A stretch of DNA of 64,000 nucleotides from JAGVSR01 sp963750715 (GCA_963750715.1 CAVVRP010000010.1:1-64000); one strand, 5' to 3'. Positions 9,182-17,785 are shown, counted from the first letter of the stretch. Made by a program: numbers and translations. The notes: generated by a model from the letters alone, not told the origin.

Positions 9182-9739
9182 TCAACGTTGTGCGATGACT
9201 CCGCCGTTAAGCACGGTTTGGGCGCGCCGGTTCTGCGACCAGCACGAAATGTCGTCGCACACCGCAACCGGTCGCTCCTTGCCGTAGGAAATGGTTCTTA
9301 CCCGAGACGCGGCAAGGCCTTGGCTGGCGAGGAAATCGCGGACGCTACCGGCGCGGCGCGCTCCGAGCGCGAGATTGTATTCGCGCGTGCCGCGCTCGTC
9401 CGCGTGGCCTTCGATAGTGATCGTGCGCTGGGCGTTCGCGGCAAGCCAACGCACCTGAAGCTGCAAGGTCTGTTGGGCTTCCGGAGTCAAGTCCGAGCTG
9501 TCCGAGCTGAAATAGACCGTGTCGCCGCTGCCGTTGCGGCGGCTGTCTCCGCTGCCTTCGGCCAGCAGTCCGCGGTCATTGCGGTCACCCGATACCGACG
9601 GATCGCCCTTTAGCAGACCCTGCGGACCGTTTTCGCCGGTCTGCGCGCACCCCGCCAGCATGACGGTCATGCCCAGGGTCACGATGATGCCGGGCCGGCC
9701 ACGGCTGGCAAGGGCAGCTGGGATGGAAAACCAAGCCAT
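9182..9739 (-). CDS. pal: OmpA-family peptidoglycan-associated lipoprotein (Pal)
   Basis: The 185-residue product has a lipoprotein signal (GMTVMLAGC, lipobox LAGC at about residues 27-30), a short Asp/Ser/Gly linker and an OmpA-like peptidoglycan-binding domain: TVYFSSDSSDLTPEAQQTLQLQV, TITIEGHADERGTREYNLALGARRA and RVRTISYGKERPVA. Pal anchors the outer membrane to peptidoglycan and normally works with TolB and CpoB. Neither tolB nor ybgF is adjacent, so this may be a second copy or a moved gene. It lies inverted between the yraN remnant and gshB, two genes that are usually neighbours. Confidence 0.93.
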   Translation of the reverse strand: MAWFSIPAALASRGRPGIIVTLGMTVMLAGCAQTGENGPQGLLKGDPSVSGDRNDRGLLAEGSGDSRRNGSGDTVYFSSDSSDLTPEAQQTLQLQVRWLAANAQRTITIEGHADERGTREYNLALGARRAGSVRDFLASQGLAASRVRTISYGKERPVAVCDDISCWSQNRRAQTVLNGGVIAQR

Positions 9740-9903
9740 GTCGATACTCCACGCATCACATCATAATTCGATGCCACATCACTGCGCATGCGTGGTTAAC
9801 GAGAGGTGAACATCGGCCCTGCTGCGACTATGCCGCGGGAGAAAACAGTTATATTCACCCGCCAAGCGCCGCGATGGCGCGGCCGAACGGGAGTTTCAGT
9901 CAT

Positions 9904-10849
9904 ATGAGTCTCAGGATCGCCTGTCAGATGGATCCGATCGATCGCATCGACATTCGCGGGGATTCGACCTTCGCGATCCTGCTCGAAGCCGAGCGGCGTC
10001 GTCACGATATCTTCTATTATACGCCGCAGAATCTCTCACTTCACGGCGACAGGCTGCTGGCGCGCGGGCACACGCTCAATGTGCGCGATGTCGCCGGCGA
10101 CCACTATGACCTTGCGAACCCGCGTACGGAACATCTGGGGGACCGGCAAGTCGTGCTGCTGCGTCAGGATCCGCCGTTCGACATGGCCTACATCACGTCG
10201 ACGCATCTGCTCGAACGCATTCATCCCCAGAACTCTCGTCGTCAACAACCCCGCGCATGTCCGAAACGCGCCGGAAAAGATCTGGGTGCTCGACTTCCTC
10301 GACCTTATGCCGCCGACACTCGTCACGCGATCGCTGGAGGACACGCAGGCCTTCCGCGCGCAATACAAGGACATCATTCTGAAGCCGCTTTTCGGCAACG
10401 GGGGCGCAAGCGTGTTCCGCATCCAGCCAGGCGATACCAATCTCGGCTCCTTGGTCGAATTGTTTCAGACCGTATTCCGCGAACCGTTCATGGTGCAGGA
10501 GTATCGCCCCGAAGTCCGTGCCGGCGACAAGCGCATCATTCTGGTCGATGGCGAGGTTGCGGGCGCCATCAACCGCGTGCCATCGGCGGGGGAAACGCGG
10601 TCGAACCTGCATGTCGGCGGCACCGCGCGACCTACAACCCTGACCAAGCGCGAAGAGGAAATCTGCGCACGGCTGGGACCCGAACTGAAGCAGCGCGGCC
10701 TGATCTTTACCGGTATCGACGTGATCGGCGACTACCTCACCGAGATCAATGTCACGTCGCCGACCGGCATCCGGCAGGTCAATGCCTTCGGCGGCAACGA
10801 CATCGCCGCGATGATCTGGGACGCGATCGAGGCGCGGATGGCTGCTTAG
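9904..10849 (+). pseudogene. gshB: Glutathione synthetase, single-base frameshift
   Basis: GshB ligates gamma-glutamylcysteine and glycine using ATP. The start ATG 9904 gives MSLRIACQMDPIDRIDIRGDSTFAILLEA, the standard N-terminus. Family sequence continues to HLLERIHPQN near 10230, then resumes one frame over with TLVVNNPAHVRNAPEKIWVLDF, the ATP-grasp core (KPLFGNGGASVFRI, MVQEYRPEVRAGDKRIILVDGEVAGAINRVP) and the C-terminal GIDVIGDYLTEINVTSPTG to the stop at 10849. One extra base around 10226-10235 explains the break. Everything else is conserved, so this could be a sequence error or a very recent mutation. Confidence 0.92.
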
Positions 10850-10857
10850 CGAGTTGC

Positions 10858-11160
10858 AGTCCGAACGTGCCAGACGACGTGTCGCTGCCCAATGCGCCGA
10901 CATAAATCTTCTCGAATTTGCCGGTGTTGTTTTACGCCGGCTGCCTCCTCGTACTGGCCACCCACCGCTTCGATCCCATGGTGCTGACGATTGCCTGGAT
11001 CTTTGTCGGCTCGCGGATCGCGCATAGCCTCATCCCTGACCTACAACAATATCCTGCGTCGCCTCGTTGCTTTCGGGGTCGGGGTGGGGGCGGTTCTCGT
11101 TCTCTGGCTCAGACTGCTGTGGTGGGTGCTCGACCGGATGTGCTGGTTCCAGGCTTGCAC
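10858..11160 (+). pseudogene. MAPEG-family membrane protein remnant
   Basis: The frame from about 10870 reads VPDDVSLPNAPT, then a TAA stop at about 10903, then FSNLPVLFYAGCLLVLATHRFDPMVLTIAWIFVGSRIAHSLI. After a shift near 11035 the family sequence continues in another frame as LTYNNILRRLVAFGVGVGAVLVLWLRLLWWVLD. These match helices 2-4 of MAPEG proteins (glutathione/eicosanoid-type membrane enzymes), with an NNFANQFELPVLFYA-like consensus corrupted at the stop. The N-terminal helix is missing. It is a decayed gene next to a damaged gshB, which may be a chance neighbour. Confidence 0.75.
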
Positions 11161-11277
11161 CTAATCATTTCTTCGCCTCTCCCGTGCCCGCGACGGATAT
11201 TCTGCCTTCTAGCGTTCTGTCTTCGGAGAAAGTCAGTCGAAGCCTAACATGGAGCGCACAGGGCGGGGCACATAACG

Positions 11278-11306
11278 CCGATGGCCGGGTTTAACCCGGC
11301 CATCGG
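11278..11306. terminator. Strong hairpin between MAPEG remnant and folD
   Basis: A 14-bp perfect inverted repeat (CCGATGGCCGGGTT at 11278-11291, complement at 11293-11306) forms a near-continuous palindrome. No T-run follows on either strand, so it is a terminator-like hairpin rather than a canonical intrinsic terminator. It lies 27 bases downstream of the folD stop codon on the minus strand. Confidence 0.7.
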
Positions 11307-11332
11307 GGTCAATCTGATCGTTACTTTTTGCG

Positions 11333-12205
11333 TTACTTGATGCCGTGCTGGATCTTCGCGGCTTCGAGCGTGTTCTGCAGCAGGCATGCGATCGTCATGG
11401 GGCCGACGCCGCCGGGAACCGGCGTGATAGCGCCGGCAACTTCAGCGCATTCGTCATAAGCGACGTCGCCGACGAGCTTGGTCTTGCCGGCCGCGCCGGG
11501 CACGCGGTTGATGCCGACGTCGATGACGATGGCGCCCGGCTTGATCCAGTCACGCTTGACCAGTTCGGGGATGCCGACCGCGGCGACCACCAGGTCGGCG
11601 GCGCGCACGACGCCCGACAGATCCTTCGTCTTGGAATGGGCGACCGTCACCGTGCAGCTTTCGCGCAGCAGCAAGGCCGCCATCGGCTTGCCGACGATGT
11701 TGGAGCGGCCGATCACGACGGCGTTCATGCCCGCGAGCGAGGGCACAACGGACTTGGCCAGTATGGCCGAGCCTGTCGGCGTGCACGGCACCAGCGCACG
11801 CTCGCCGATCCACAGGCGGCCGACGTTGACTGGGTGGAAGCCGTCGACGTCCTTGTCCGGATGGACGGCGTTGAGGACCTTCTCGGCATTGACGTGCTTG
11901 GGCAGAGGCAGTTGTACGAGGATGCCGTTGACGTTCGGGTCGGCGTTGAGCTTGTTCACGATTGCGAGGATATCGGCTTCGCTGGTCTCGGCGGGGAGTT
12001 TGTACTCCCACGAGTTCATGCCGCATTCCTTGGTCTGCTCGCCCTTGTTCTTGACGTAGACCTTGCTCGCCGGATCCTCGCCGACGAGAACCACCGCAAG
12101 CCCTGGCGTGAAGCCATGCTGTTGCTTGATGCTGGCAACCTGAGTGGCAACATCGGCGCGGACTTTTGCGGCGACGGCCTTGCCGTCGATAACGCGGGCT
12201 GGCAT
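11333..12205 (-). CDS. folD: Bifunctional methylene-H4F dehydrogenase / methenyl-H4F cyclohydrolase
   Basis: The 290-residue enzyme interconverts methylene-, methenyl- and formyl-tetrahydrofolate. Signatures are VVLVGEDPASKVYVKNKGEQTKECGM with the catalytic Lys (YVKNK), GILVQLPLPKH, PDKDVDGFHPVNVG, the Rossmann motif VIGRSNIVGKP and the C-terminal GAITPVPGGVGPMTIACLLQNT. In this genome it could oxidise the methylene-H4F produced by the N-methylglutamate pathway found at 35-47 kb (inference). It is followed upstream by DUF167 and YggT genes on the same strand, spaced tightly, which suggests an operon. Confidence 0.97.
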   Translation of the reverse strand: MPARVIDGKAVAAKVRADVATQVASIKQQHGFTPGLAVVLVGEDPASKVYVKNKGEQTKECGMNSWEYKLPAETSEADILAIVNKLNADPNVNGILVQLPLPKHVNAEKVLNAVHPDKDVDGFHPVNVGRLWIGERALVPCTPTGSAILAKSVVPSLAGMNAVVIGRSNIVGKPMAALLLRESCTVTVAHSKTKDLSGVVRAADLVVAAVGIPELVKRDWIKPGAIVIDVGINRVPGAAGKTKLVGDVAYDECAEVAGAITPVPGGVGPMTIACLLQNTLEAAKIQHGIK

Positions 12206-12209
12206 TTCT

Positions 12210-12569
12210 CTAATCCTCCCTCTTGTCGGGCGTTTTCATTGACAGTGCGGCCAGCTTTTCGCAGAGCCGCTGTTCGATTTGCTGTGTGTGGCCGGAAATT
12301 TCGACGGTCTTCACGCGAGACTTCGTCCCCCGGGACACGGCCAGTTGGCTCTTGGGGATGCCGAGCCACCGGGCCAGCAGATCCACAAGCGCATTGTTGG
12401 CTTCTCCTTCGGAGGGAACCGCGCGCACACGAGCACGCATGACCGCCCCGTCGACGCCCAGTTCGACGCCGTCAATTGCATCTTTGGACGATTTTGGCGT
12501 CAGCCGCACGCGCACGATGACGCACCCACTGCCCATGCGCCAAGGCTGCAACGACACCTCCGCCGCCAC
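12210..12569 (-). CDS. DUF167 / UPF0235 family protein
   Basis: A 119-residue protein with the UPF0235 core: VRVRLTPKSSKDAIDGV, RVRAVPSEGEANNALVDLLARWLGIPKSQLAVSRGTKSRVKTVEI. The fold is a small alpha/beta domain of unknown biochemical role. The first 12 residues before the second Met are not conserved, so translation may start at the internal Met (MGSGCVIVRV). It lies one base from the YggT gene and 5 bases from folD, all on the minus strand. The yggT-DUF167 pairing is widespread in proteobacteria. Confidence 0.92.
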   Translation of the reverse strand: MAAEVSLQPWRMGSGCVIVRVRLTPKSSKDAIDGVELGVDGAVMRARVRAVPSEGEANNALVDLLARWLGIPKSQLAVSRGTKSRVKTVEISGHTQQIEQRLCEKLAALSMKTPDKRED

Positions 12570-12570
12570 G

Positions 12571-12870
12571 TTAGGCGCCGGCGAATAACGGAATGAGCCA
12601 CCCGCGGATCACGACGTTCTGCACGAACATGCAGCCAAGCAGCAGTACAACCGGGGAAATATCGATTGCGCCAAGGTCGGGAAGGAGCGCTCGAATACGC
12701 TGCAACAGCGGCTCCGTCACGGCACTCAGCGCTTGGTAAAGAGAGCGCACGAACGGGTTGTGACTGTTGATCACACCGAACGCCAGCAGCCAACTCAGGA
12801 TGACCGAGAAGATTATGACCCACACATACAGGTCGATCACGTAGTCAAAGAATTGAAGAAGCGGGATCAT
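12571..12870 (-). CDS. YggT family membrane protein
   Basis: The 99-residue product starts at ATG 12870 (MIPLLQFFDYVIDLYVWVIIFSVILSWL); the much longer open frame upstream is an artefact of high GC. It has two membrane segments (residues about 8-30 and 70-90) with the conserved PFVRSLYQ.LSAVTEPLLQRIRALLPDLGAIDISPVVLLL between them, which defines YggT. The family is linked to osmotic shock tolerance and membrane organisation, but its exact role is not settled. Confidence 0.94.
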   Translation of the reverse strand: MIPLLQFFDYVIDLYVWVIIFSVILSWLLAFGVINSHNPFVRSLYQALSAVTEPLLQRIRALLPDLGAIDISPVVLLLGCMFVQNVVIRGWLIPLFAGA

Positions 12871-13092
12871 CGAGCCAAGTCTCTCGCGTAGGAGGAACCC
12901 GTTGTCTAGACGGTCGATGCTGCTGCGGCAAGGGCAACAGGCGACGCGCATGGGTTTTTCGGCCTGCGCGCCGGTCCGCAGCAAGCCTTCGCCCAAAGCC
13001 GGGGCCTCGAACGTATTGGAAAATTGGAAACCTGTTACATTCCGACGTGCGATCTTACATCTGAAGGCTGCATGCCAGCCGAGAGCGAATGC

Positions 13093-14025
13093 ATGGTGAC
13101 CACCTACAACGTAACCCCTCGCCACCCCGAGAAGGCGAACAAGGCAGACACGCCGCAGCTGGCCAAGCCTGCGTGGATCCGCGTGCGTGCGCCGGGCTCC
13201 CCGGGATATCTCGAAACACGCAGTCTGGTCGCGGAGCATGGGCTCCACACCGTGTGCCAGGAGGCGGCCTGCCCGAATGTCGGCGAGTGCTGGTCGAAGG
13301 GCCATGCCACCATGATGATCATGGGCGACACTTGCACGCGCGCCTGCGCCTTCTGCAACGTCAAGACCGGTCTGCCGGGGCCGCTCGATGATAGCGAGCC
13401 CTTGCGCGTCGCCGAAGCCGCCGGCAAGCTTGGCCTGCGCCATGTCGTCGTCACCTCGGTTGATCGCGACGATCTGGACGACGGCGGCGCCGGCCACTTC
13501 GCCTCCACCATCTCCGCCATCCGTGCGGTATCTCCCGCGACGACCATCGAAGTGCTGACTCCGGATTTTCTGCGCAAGCCGGACGCGCTAGAACGCGTGG
13601 TGGAGGCGCGGCCCGACGTCTTCAATCACAACATCGAAACCGTGCCGGCGCTCTATCATCGGGTGCGGCCGGGCGCGCGCTACTATCATTCGCTGCGGCT
13701 GCTCGAGCGGGCGAAGGAACTCGCGCCTTATCTTTTCACCAAGTCGGGCTTGATGCTCGGGCTCGGCGAAAGCCGCGACGAAGTTCTTCAGGTAATGGAT
13801 GACATGCGTTCGGCCGGCGTCGACTTCCTCACCCTTGGCCAGTATCTCCAGCCGTCGCGCAAGCACGCCGAGGTGAAACGCTACGTACCGCCCGAGGAAT
13901 TCGACGCGCTGCGCATCACGGCGCTGGCCAAGGGCTTCCTGGTCGTCGCGGCGAGCCCCATGACGCGCTCGAGCTATCACGCGGACGAAGACTTCGAACG
14001 CCTGCGGGTGGCGCGTGCGGAGTGA
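13093..14025 (+). CDS. lipA: Lipoyl synthase
   Basis: LipA is a radical-SAM enzyme inserting two sulfurs into octanoyl groups on E2/H proteins. I chose ATG 13093 (MVTTYNVTPRHPEK); earlier starts lack support. The auxiliary cluster cysteines are in CQEAACPNVGEC and the radical-SAM cluster in CTRACAFCNVKTG. VVTSVDRDDLDDGGAGHFA, VFNHNIETVPALYHRVRPGARY and the C-terminal RSSYHADEDF (the conserved RSSY Ser) are all present. Length 310 is usual. The coenzyme-Q-binding protein gene that often follows lipA in Alphaproteobacteria is not found here. Confidence 0.97.
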   Translation: MVTTYNVTPRHPEKANKADTPQLAKPAWIRVRAPGSPGYLETRSLVAEHGLHTVCQEAACPNVGECWSKGHATMMIMGDTCTRACAFCNVKTGLPGPLDDSEPLRVAEAAGKLGLRHVVVTSVDRDDLDDGGAGHFASTISAIRAVSPATTIEVLTPDFLRKPDALERVVEARPDVFNHNIETVPALYHRVRPGARYYHSLRLLERAKELAPYLFTKSGLMLGLGESRDEVLQVMDDMRSAGVDFLTLGQYLQPSRKHAEVKRYVPPEEFDALRITALAKGFLVVAASPMTRSSYHADEDFERLRVARAE

Positions 14026-14456
14026 ACATCGCGAACCTCGATCCACGCCCGCGCAAAACTGATCGCCTCGCAGCCGCCCGGCTCGAAGTTTGAAGTCGGG
14101 AAGCGAGAAGGCCCGGATGCCACGACGGTGGCTTCGGTCGATGAAAAAGAAGCCTTGGGACCGCCCGCGCAGGATGTGTCGACATTCGAGGACGGCGGGC
14201 CGGCACGAATGCCGCCGCCCAGGTAGCGTCATGTCCTCTTAGCCGCCGTATTGGCAGCATCGGTGGATACTCGATAGCCGTCATCGCCAGCTTGGCCACT
14301 TGCTTCTGGACAAACATGAAGCGCCACAACTCGTATATGAACCAATCGAAGTACTGCTGCGGCCCACGGCTACTCACCGTAAGAAAGCGGGAGACGCCCG
14401 CATCGTCAGCTCCAATGTTGCCAGACGCTGAAAAATTTCGCAGGCGTCGCGTCGCG
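14026..14456. other. Gene-free stretch after lipA
   Basis: About 430 bases separate the lipA stop and the stop of the DUF347 gene on the opposite strand. Short open frames occur on both strands, but none resembles a protein I know and none has a good start. No terminator with a T-run was seen. The region may be a decayed gene. Confidence 0.45.
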
Positions 14457-15242
14457 TCATCGGAAGCTGGCGTCACAATGCCTTTTTCCGGACCACCTGG
14501 TCGATGCGTAAAGTATAGCGGTGAGAAGCCCCAGGGTGACGAGTGACGCGGCCCCCCGGGGCAGGTTCAGTCCGCCGTCAGCAACCGGCTTGGTCAGGAA
14601 GTCGCCGAATGTGGCGCCGAACGGCCGCGTGAAGACAAAGGCAATCCAGAACAGCAGAACATTGTTCAGACGCGTGAAGTAATGCAATGCCGCAACGACC
14701 GCGATCACTCCGGCCGTGACCAGCGCGCCCTGAATGAAACTGAGTCCGGCATCGTCGACGAGAAAATCTCCAAACGCCGTGCCCAGGCTATTGGAGAACA
14801 GGATCGTGATCCAGAACATGATCTCCGACTCGCGCCGGACGATCGGATAGACGCTGAGACTTCGGTCGCGCGCGTACCAGAGGGCGAGGGTCGCCGTCAG
14901 ACCTGCGATCAGGATCAGCGAACCCCACGTGTAGCCAAGGCCGAGTGACCGGTCCATGAAGTCCGAGATTTCCGTTCCGGCCGTGGTCGTCGCAATGATC
15001 GCGGTCCAGAACAGCACAGGGTGGAAGCGCCTGGATGTGGTCTGGAACCAGAGGATGACCGCCAGAATCGAGAATGTGATGGCAAGCCCGGCGTAATAGC
15101 CAAGTCCGAGTGTCATCGAGATGAAGTCGCCGGCCGTCTCGCCCAGCGTCGTGGCGAGCACCTTCATGATCCAGAAAGAGATCGTGACTTCGGCCACCTT
15201 GGATATGGGACCGGCTTCGGCAGTCTCGGTTGGCGGGCGCAT
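14457..15242 (-). CDS. DUF347 / COG4705 repeat membrane protein
   Basis: The 261-residue integral membrane protein has four internal repeats of about 55-60 residues, each with the pattern F-W-x(2)-x-L/I ... T-x-G-(T/E)-x-x-G-D-F followed by two helices: residues ISFWIMKVLATTLGETAGDF, LFWTAIIATTTAGTEISDF, MFWITILFSNSLGTAFGDF and LFWIAFVFTRPFGATFGDF. About eight membrane helices are predicted by eye. This is the COG4705 family. Some members have been discussed as metal-related membrane proteins, but I cannot assign a substrate. It precedes an XRE-cupin regulator on the same strand. Confidence 0.85.
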   Translation of the reverse strand: MRPPTETAEAGPISKVAEVTISFWIMKVLATTLGETAGDFISMTLGLGYYAGLAITFSILAVILWFQTTSRRFHPVLFWTAIIATTTAGTEISDFMDRSLGLGYTWGSLILIAGLTATLALWYARDRSLSVYPIVRRESEIMFWITILFSNSLGTAFGDFLVDDAGLSFIQGALVTAGVIAVVAALHYFTRLNNVLLFWIAFVFTRPFGATFGDFLTKPVADGGLNLPRGAASLVTLGLLTAILYASTRWSGKRHCDASFR

Positions 15243-15308
15243 GCAGTCAGCCCTCGTCGACTCGACGCGGCGATAACTCGGCCGCCAGGACCATGCCGTC
15301 CTCGGCTT

Positions 15309-16100
15309 TCAATCCAACTCGCGCGTGTAGCTGATAATCGACAGGAATCTGATCGGCAGCTTGACCAGTTCCTCGGGGCCGTGCGGGGCGTCGGCGTCGA
15401 AGAACAGGCTGTCGCCAGGACGCATGGTGTAGAGCTTGTCGGCATGGCGATAGACCACCTCGCCTTCGAGCACGTACAGGAACTCCAGGCCCGCGTGCTG
15501 GAACAGCGGGAACACATCCAACTCGTGCGTCAGCGTGATGAGATAAGGCTCGACCACCAGCCCACCCGTGCTGCCACTGGTATGGCCGAGCAGCTGGTAT
15601 TGGTGGCCGGCACGCGTGCCGCGCCGCTCGATGACGAGACCCCGGCCTGCGGAAACGAACACGGCATCGCGCCGTTCCTCGAAACGGCGAAACAGGGCCG
15701 TCACCGGAACGCCGAGCGCGCGCGAAAGTCTCTGGAGCGTGGTCAGCGAGGCGGACGTGACGCCGTTCTCGATCTTCGACAGCATGCCGAGAGAAAGTCC
15801 CGTGGCGCGGGCGAGATCGGAAACGGTGATGCCAAGTTTCTTGCGGAAGGCCCGCACTTCGCGCCCGATCGCGACTTCCAGCATGTTGTCGCGGGCGCCT
15901 TGCAGCGCATGGGGATCCTGGCCCTGCAGTTCGTCGTGCTCTTCTTCGAGAACGTCGTCCAGTTCAGCCAGAGCGGCGCGTGACTTGAGGGTTAGACCGT
16001 CGGAACCAGTCGCGCGTCCGATCGGCTGGTTCTTGACAAGGCTGCCCGTCAGCGGCTCCGCCACCAGCTTCCCGGTATCCCCTTCCGCGCGCTTTTTCAT
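15309..16100 (-). CDS. XRE family transcriptional regulator with C-terminal cupin domain
   Basis: The 263-residue protein has a 70-residue charged N-terminal region, a lambda-repressor HTH (EVRAFRKKLGITVSDLARATGLSLGMLSKIENGVTSASLTTLQRLSRAL) and a cupin sensor domain (FQHAGLEFLYVLEGEVVYRHADKLYTMRPGDSLFFDADAPHGPEEL). It is paralogous to the regulator at 42196-42849 beside the mgs operon; both share RRGTR/KxGHEYQ-like and FEPYLITL stretches. Its reading frame overlaps the stop end of a soxB-soxG relic by 4 bases, so it once closed a sarcosine/N-methylglutamate oxidase operon and probably controlled it. Confidence 0.93.
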   Translation of the reverse strand: MKKRAEGDTGKLVAEPLTGSLVKNQPIGRATGSDGLTLKSRAALAELDDVLEEEHDELQGQDPHALQGARDNMLEVAIGREVRAFRKKLGITVSDLARATGLSLGMLSKIENGVTSASLTTLQRLSRALGVPVTALFRRFEERRDAVFVSAGRGLVIERRGTRAGHQYQLLGHTSGSTGGLVVEPYLITLTHELDVFPLFQHAGLEFLYVLEGEVVYRHADKLYTMRPGDSLFFDADAPHGPEELVKLPIRFLSIISYTRELD

Positions 16101-16801
16101 GGCACCTCAAGGGTTACAGATCGCCTCCAAACCGGCAAGCCTGAGCCGAATTCCTCGGCGGCGTCTGTCAATGCCTCCAAGAGATAGAGTGCCGCCGCAC
16201 TATCGGCAAGGACATGATAGACTGGTCGCTCGCCCTCGTCCGCCCGGGTGATGATCGCCGAGTGCTTCGCTAGCGAGGTTTGCGCGATGCTGAGGTCGGG
16301 GAACTTTCCCAGCCGCAGGTCGATCGCGCAGACTTTAGCGAAGAACTCTGAAATTCTGGATCCGGAGATCGCGAACCAGGCATGGCTGTCTCGCCGCAAT
16401 AGTGGATACGTGCGCTCGTCGTCCTAGAGCCGCCATGACGCCAGCATCTCGTCCAGATGGGCGCCGTTGCCGTCGAGGCCAGACAAAAGGATGAGTTCAC
16501 CGGGCGCCAAGACGAGGCACAGGCCGCCGCCCGGCTGCCGGAACGCACGGTGTAGAAGGCGACGCCTTCCGGACTGATAATTGGCGCGCACGATGGTGGT
16601 GTTGCGGGCCGTGTTGCCGCCGGCAAGCCAGCCCTTGTCGCGCACCGCGATGTTCGTGATGCCGTGGCGGGAGGCGAGGTAGTAAGCCGCCGCGAGGCCG
16701 TGCCGGCCTCGATGATAACCACGTCGTAGCTTTTCTTGAGGCCGGGCTTCCACGGGAAGGTGCTCCCTGCGCTGCCCGTACTTCAGAAGTGCGAAAGGCA
16801 T
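16097..16801 (-). pseudogene. Relic of a soxBDAG-type operon: soxB 5' part joined to soxG 3' part
   Basis: From 16801 the frame reads MPFALLKYG and the FAD-binding start of a sarcosine-oxidase beta subunit (HGLAAAYYLASRHGITN, then GGNTARNTTIVRANY); YDVVIIEAG is in a neighbouring frame, so compensating indels lie inside. After ANYQS the sequence changes to a gamma-subunit-like segment (GGGLCLVLAPGELILLSG, TAG stop at 16424-16426, then RRDSHAWFAISGSRISEFFAKVCAIDLRLGKFPDLSIAQTS and ALYLLEALTDAAEEFG) to the stop at 16097. Subunits delta and alpha, and most of beta, are absent. A large internal deletion removed them. The relic is unlike the intact mgd genes at 35-40 kb and marks an older copy. Confidence 0.85.
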
Positions 16802-16964
16802 ATCAAAACTCCGGCCGTTACGGGCCCACCGTGCCCCGCTGACTGGCTTCTAATTCCCAAAACGCATGAAATTTTCCGCGCGTTCAAGCCTTGACTCGAT
16901 TCAACGCGGGCAAGTTGTGGTCCGCACAAAAATTTCCGCTTTGCTGACTTTTTGAACACTTGCC

Positions 16965-17032
16965 TTGACAATTTGCGGCACCGTGACGCACTCTTTCTTT
17001 CCGCCTGTAAAAATCAGTTGCCTGACAGGCAA
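16965..17032 (+). promoter_or_regulatory. Promoter region and 15-bp palindrome before the permease operon
   Basis: A CTTGACA box (TTGACA at 16965-16970) is a good alphaproteobacterial -35 element, but the -10 around 16988 is weak. Downstream at 17018-17032 lies a perfect palindrome TTGCCTG-A-CAGGCAA, 38 bases before the ATG at 17071. This position fits an operator for a repressor, the nearby XRE-cupin protein being one candidate (inference). Confidence 0.55.
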
Positions 17033-17070
17033 GTAAACGGACTGGCGGGAAAAAGGGGAAGGGAGCACTC

Positions 17071-17364
17071 ATGCAACAGAAGACGCCCGACAGCCGTGTG
17101 AATAGTATGTTTCGCATGGACTGCGTTTGGGCCTACGGAGCGGTTCTCGTTCTGTGGGCAGTCTATAGCTTTGTCCTCTACCAGATCATGCCTTTCCTCA
17201 ATGACCAGACGGTTTTCACCGTCCTGGCCATTAGCGGTGGGCTTGTCCTGCTCTTCAACTCGGCGTCGATCCTTGCAATGACCAGCCATTATTCCGAGGA
17301 CCGCGAGCACATCTATGGTCTCGACATCCACTACCTCGACATCATGAACCGCGGCAAACGTTGA
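17071..17364 (+). CDS. Small membrane protein, first gene of permease operon
   Basis: The 97-residue protein has two hydrophobic helices (residues about 20-43, CVWAYGAVLVLWAVYSFVLYQIM, and 50-70, VFTVLAISGGLVLLFNSASILAM) and a charged C-terminal tail (SHYSEDREHIYGLDIHYLDIMNRGKR). RBS GGGAAGGGAG precedes the ATG. No family is recognised. It is 10 bases from the next small membrane gene, and a third small gene and an APC permease follow, so it is likely an accessory subunit of that transporter or part of the same envelope complex (inference from operon structure). Confidence 0.8.
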   Translation: MQQKTPDSRVNSMFRMDCVWAYGAVLVLWAVYSFVLYQIMPFLNDQTVFTVLAISGGLVLLFNSASILAMTSHYSEDREHIYGLDIHYLDIMNRGKR

Positions 17365-17374
17365 GGAGCAAGCC

Positions 17375-17782
17375 ATGGCAAAGGGACATTACGAGCCGCC
17401 GCGCCAGTCTGCGCTCGGCCAGTTTTTCGATTCGATGTTTCTACTAGCACTCGTCTTCGCCGCCCTCTTCGCCCCGCTCTATCTGGGGCTTGCCGGCGGC
17501 GGCAAAACAGCGATCGAATTCACGGAAAAGACATTCGCAGGCGCCGGCCAAAACGCGACGATGCAGGCCCAGTGGGAAAAACTCGGTCATACGGCGGACC
17601 CCACAACGGGCCAGTTGCCACAAGCCACCATCGACATGATGGCTGCGCGCTTCGACTACAGCTTCAATCCGATCGAAGTCGGAATCACGGCGTTGGTCGT
17701 AATCGCCTACTTCTTCATCGTCGTCGCTTTCTCGCGCAGCGAGTACCGTGACGTCATTCGTGAACGCTTCGACGGCAGGTGA
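17375..17782 (+). CDS. Small membrane protein, second gene of permease operon
   Basis: The 135-residue protein has a hydrophobic helix at about residues 17-41 (FDSMFLLALVFAALFAPLYLGLA), a polar periplasmic-looking loop of about 60 residues (GGGKTAIEFTEKTFAGAGQNATMQAQWEKLGHTADPTTGQLPQ, partly), and a second helix (VGITALVVIAYFFIVVAFSR) before a basic tail. The RBS GAGGAGC is placed well. It has no recognisable domain. It is 3 bases from the next gene. The topology suggests both termini in the cytoplasm. Confidence 0.8.
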   Translation: MAKGHYEPPRQSALGQFFDSMFLLALVFAALFAPLYLGLAGGGKTAIEFTEKTFAGAGQNATMQAQWEKLGHTADPTTGQLPQATIDMMAARFDYSFNPIEVGITALVVIAYFFIVVAFSRSEYRDVIRERFDGR

Positions 17783-17785
17783 GAC

